Shown in pieces: positions 61,145 through 64,000 of a DNA stretch of 64,000 bases; within the stretch, counting starts at the first letter, position 1; every line of letters starts with the position of its first letter. The DNA lies in assembly GCA_021904315.1 (NCBI GenBank), contig CM038910.1, forward strand, positions 24,004,256 through 24,068,255, read 5' to 3'. Under the pieces are notes generated by a model. The model did not search any database. It was not told the origin of the DNA and worked only from the letters and a program-made list of their open reading frames with translations. The translations under genes were made by a program, and so were the position numbers. The DNA is from Sphagnum magellanicum. Lineage: Eukaryota > Streptophyta > Sphagnopsida > Sphagnales > Sphagnaceae.

Positions 61145-61287
61145 CGCTTTGTAAAGCTTCTACAAACCAACTTCACTGTCTTTTCCCCCAAATGATGTAG
61201 CCTTGACGAAAATGCATGTGGCAGGGAGTGAGGCATGGCCATGAAACCCTCCTTCCTTGGCAGCTTTTGAGTGTCTTCCTCCTAAAG

Positions 61288-61411
61288 GCTGAAAAAGAAG
61301 AAGAGAGATCTGTAGTCGACTTGCAACCTAGACTCCACAAGACTCAAGAGCTGAAAAAGAAGAAGAGAGATCTGCAATCGACTTGCAACCTAGACTCCAT
61401 AAAACTCAAGA
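61288..61411 (+). repeat. Tandem duplication, 62-bp period, upstream of CDT1 piece
   Basis: CTGAAAAAGAAGAAGAGAGA through CGACTTGCAACCTAGACTCC and ACTCAAGAG occurs twice in a row, nearly identical. A third partial CAAGAGCTAATGAAGAAGAG follows at 61,440. Confidence 0.88.
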
Positions 61412-61499
61412 GAAGATGAATGAATCGTCAAGATCCATCTCAAGAGCTAATGAAGAAGAGAAAACAGAGGAATCTTGAGAACAACAATGACAAGCTATC

Positions 61500-62220
61500 C
61501 CATGCTTGGCCCCGGGATCCACAACAAAAGTGGATCTAAACCCTTGATGCAAAACCCTCTCCCCTTCTTCCCTACACAACGGCCCTCCCTCGCCCCTCCC
61601 TTGCTATCACTTCCATATCACATGGCTTGGCCAATAAACAAACAGGCCGGGAAAGAAACGACATCCCTATCACCCTTAAAGGAGCAACGAGAACTCTCAT
61701 GACCTTCTTATTTTTGTTTCAGACAACGGATGTGTGATTTGCAACAAAGAAGCCAATAATAGATGATTTTCATCACCATGGCTTCATTGTGATCATCATC
61801 ACCATGGCCATTGTGTACTACAGCAGCAACACTAATTTGGAAAACCACATAAAGCATGTAATATGACTTGGGTATAATCTATATATTATTTAAAACAAAT
61901 TTAACATAAATAAACTAGATAAAAACTAAGGTGATGTATGCAATACATATTCAAATATGCTCCAAATACAACTTACATATAATTTAAATATAATCATTAT
62001 ACATAACCAGTAATAGATGGGTACATCTTAGTATGTACCCATATAATAATGAGTATAATATGTTCAATACACAATTGTGGACCGCTTATGCCTAAAATAT
62101 GTATAATACATTTGGAATACCCATAGGGCTACGACTCATTTGGTGACATTTGTAACTAATGGTAGGTAGAGGGGTCTTTTTGGATGAAAATTGTGTTGAA
62201 AGCTATCCAAATGAAAGGAT
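61500..62220. other. No gene recognised
   Basis: The first 230 bases are GC-richer and may be promoter-side DNA of the CDT1 source gene; the rest is AT-rich with TATA/ATAT runs. Confidence 0.4.
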
Positions 62221-62224
62221 GAAA

Positions 62225-62377
62225 AAATCCATTAGTCACAAGTTAGTCATAGAGTAGTTGCAAGCAAGACCAAATGCAACAAGTAGTTGTAGATATAACC
62301 AATAATAGTTACAAATGTCAAATAGTCGCAACTAGTCGCGAATTGGTTAGTTACAAAAACCCAATTTTCTTCTAGTG
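62225..62377. mobile_element. CACTA-like element end, degraded
   Basis: Ends ...CCCAATTTTCTTCTAGTG, whose reverse complement is CACTAGAAGAAAATTGGG, a CACTA-type terminus. Inside are AAATAGTCGCAACTAGTCGCG and TAGTTGCAAGCAAGAC phrases like those of the 54.75 kb MITE family. The opposite terminus was not found. Confidence 0.4.
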
Positions 62378-62569
62378 TTCAACCTCAAACCTGATACAAT
62401 TTCCCCTAGCACCTACCCACTCTCATAATGTTATGACTGCATTCATTGTCATGTTGCCTTCAAACTGATTGTTGTGGGAAATTCTCTGTAATTTCATAGA
62501 TATGTGGTAAGGTCAGATCCTTTCCATATGTTTTGGACATGTGGTTCATTGTACCCATTGACTAAACAC

Positions 62570-62640
62570 TGAGAAGAGTATGTACAGACATTTTCCATCT
62601 CTAGATTACAGGACAAAACTTATGGGGCATGGAGAGGTAG
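62570..62640 (+). repeat. 78-bp tandem unit, copy 1 (split by solo LTR)
   Basis: GAAGAGTATGTACAGACATTTTCCATCTCTAGATTACAGGACAAA (given here in outline) to CATGGAGAGGTAG precedes the solo LTR. Matching units follow at 63,659-63,735 and 63,736-63,805 (GAAGAGTATTAA-AGACATTTCC, CATGGAGGGGTAGTTTGG). The LTR inserted into an existing tandem array. Confidence 0.75.
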
Positions 62641-63646
62641 TGACGCACTCCCAACTCCTCAAGGGACTCAAATGTGAGCCCAAGTAAAAAGCAGCGGAGT
62701 AAGGAGGAGTCGGAGCACGCTCCCTAGCTCACAACCCTTTGAGGGGTAGAGGGGCGGGTTGGAGCTTCGGGATGGGACTAGGAAGAGTTAACAAGCTTTA
62801 GTCACTCACACGGGCCTGCACACAACCCACACAAAGTGGTTAGTGCAAAGTTAGAGCACACTTGGTGTTAGGACGAGCCACGGGCAACACGGACACACAA
62901 GACTCACCACGGCCCGGACTTGGGGGAAGCCACCACCTTCCCCCTTATAGTATACTCTGCAGCTCTCCACGGAGGTTACATCCAAATGGCTATTTTTCCC
63001 GGGACTCCCGAGTGGGAGTCCCGAAATCGCGCCAAATGGGACTCTCGGGACTTTGGAGCCCCATAATTTTTTGAGCAGACCTCGGATCGCGATGCAGTCT
63101 AAAGCAAAGTTATAGATCTCGTCGAGACCTTTCCAACGGTATGTCGCACGTTCTCTACAGCCAAGTATTTTGGGTCGATTCCCGACTTTTAGTCGTCGGG
63201 AGTCAAAACTGGCAGACTTCCGGGAATTCGACTCCCGACCCTTCTTTTGGCCATAACTTGTGTTTCAGATGTCCAAATGAGCAATGCGAGCCCATTTTAG
63301 ATATCTACGCTTCAATAGCTTTCCAATGATATAAAGAACGCCACAATCCATTGAGGTTTGACCCCTGCAATCGCTCTCTGAAGTTTTGGGAGTCCACCGG
63401 GACTCCATCTCCCAAATTGGGAGTTTGCCTTGGGAGTGTGAGGGTTCACTCCCTCACACTTTCTAACACTTTCTCACACTCCCTAGCACTTTCTTGCACT
63501 CCCGGGAATATGTGATGTGACTCCCGGGCTTCCTTTTGCCTTGACTCCCGGGCTTCCTCTTAGCTTAACTCCCGGGCTTCCCTTTTGGCCCGCACCCTTG
63601 TAATTCCCTTTGCCTTGGTCGCGAGCCCAAAGCTAGGGTTGCGACA
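62641..63646. mobile_element. Solo LTR, 1,006 bp, GC-rich (copy 2)
   Basis: Begins TGACGCACTCCC and ends GGGTTGCGACA like copy 1. It is flanked by GGTAG (62,636-62,640) and AGTAG (63,647-63,651), a 5-bp duplication with one change. It is longer than copy 1 because of an internal expansion of CTCCC, CACTTTCT and ACTCCCGGGCTTCC phrases at 63,400-63,590. No coding region. Confidence 0.85.
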
Positions 63647-63762
63647 AGTAGTTTAGGAGAAGAGTATTAACAGACATTTCCATCTGTAGATTAAAGGACA
63701 AACCTTATGAAGCATGGAGGGGTAGTTTGGGGGAAGAGTATTAATAGACATTTCCATCTCTA

Positions 63763-63999
<237 letters not shown>

Positions 64000-64000
64000 A

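Noticed and set aside
57622-63646. The two GC-rich repeats as LTRs of one element carrying CDT1 inside.
   Set aside because: Each repeat has its own flanking 5-bp duplication (AAGGT on both sides of copy 1; GGTAG/AGTAG around copy 2), and they are strongly diverged, so they are two independent solo LTRs.

Overview
The window looks like nuclear DNA of a land plant with a large, repeat-rich genome. The evidence is spliced genes with GT-AG introns, a plant-specific membrane-anchored ubiquitin-fold (MUB) gene, a Copia retrotransposon with the usual initiator-tRNA-Met primer site, and many old mobile-element remnants in AT-rich DNA. A gymnosperm, fern or lycophyte is my guess from the density of decayed repeats. 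The sequence does not prove it.

Layout: 1-3.9 kb is AT-rich with no recognised gene. A frameshifted coding fragment of unknown family lies at 3.98-4.29 kb (+). The only gene that reads cleanly is MUB at 6.43-7.56 kb (-), which has microsatellites in its leader. From 8.1 to 14.3 kb there are only tandem duplications and decayed repeats. An LTR element whose internal region stops inside gag occupies 14.3-23.4 kb. Its right LTR is split by a complete 6,090-bp Copia element (17,221-23,310) with 313-bp LTRs and an AAATT target duplication. Non-coding dispersed repeats fill 23.9-28 kb and recur at 38.5-40.3 and 46.2-46.7 kb. A possible small minus-strand transcription unit lies at 28.8-31.06 kb. 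A decayed hAT-like transposase lies at 33.7-36.2 kb (-). From 40.8 to 46.8 kb there are tandem duplications with hairpins, a TGCAATACC-rich array, an A-rich strand-biased tract and a terminal-inverted-repeat element. A retroelement gag-like fragment lies at 48.6-49.3 kb (+).

The most unusual part is 50.8-64 kb. Broken pieces of at least four unrelated cellular genes lie there, all on the minus strand: the C-terminal half of a UDP-rhamnose synthase (RHM), two exons of a UBC8-type ubiquitin-conjugating enzyme 11 kb apart with the catalytic exon missing, a TBC-domain Rab GAP, and the replication-licensing factor CDT1. Introns with recognisable splice sites are still present, so these pieces came from genomic DNA and not from cDNA. 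Two GC-rich solo LTRs and a CACTA-type MITE with a clean 3-bp duplication are inserted among them. The arrangement resembles multi-gene fragment capture, as seen with Helitron or Pack-type elements, but I found no diagnostic termini.

Most coding material here is dead, so there is no operon-like cooperation to describe. One functional link is worth noting: MUB proteins are known to dock UBC8-family E2s at membranes, and both families occur in this window, although only MUB appears intact.
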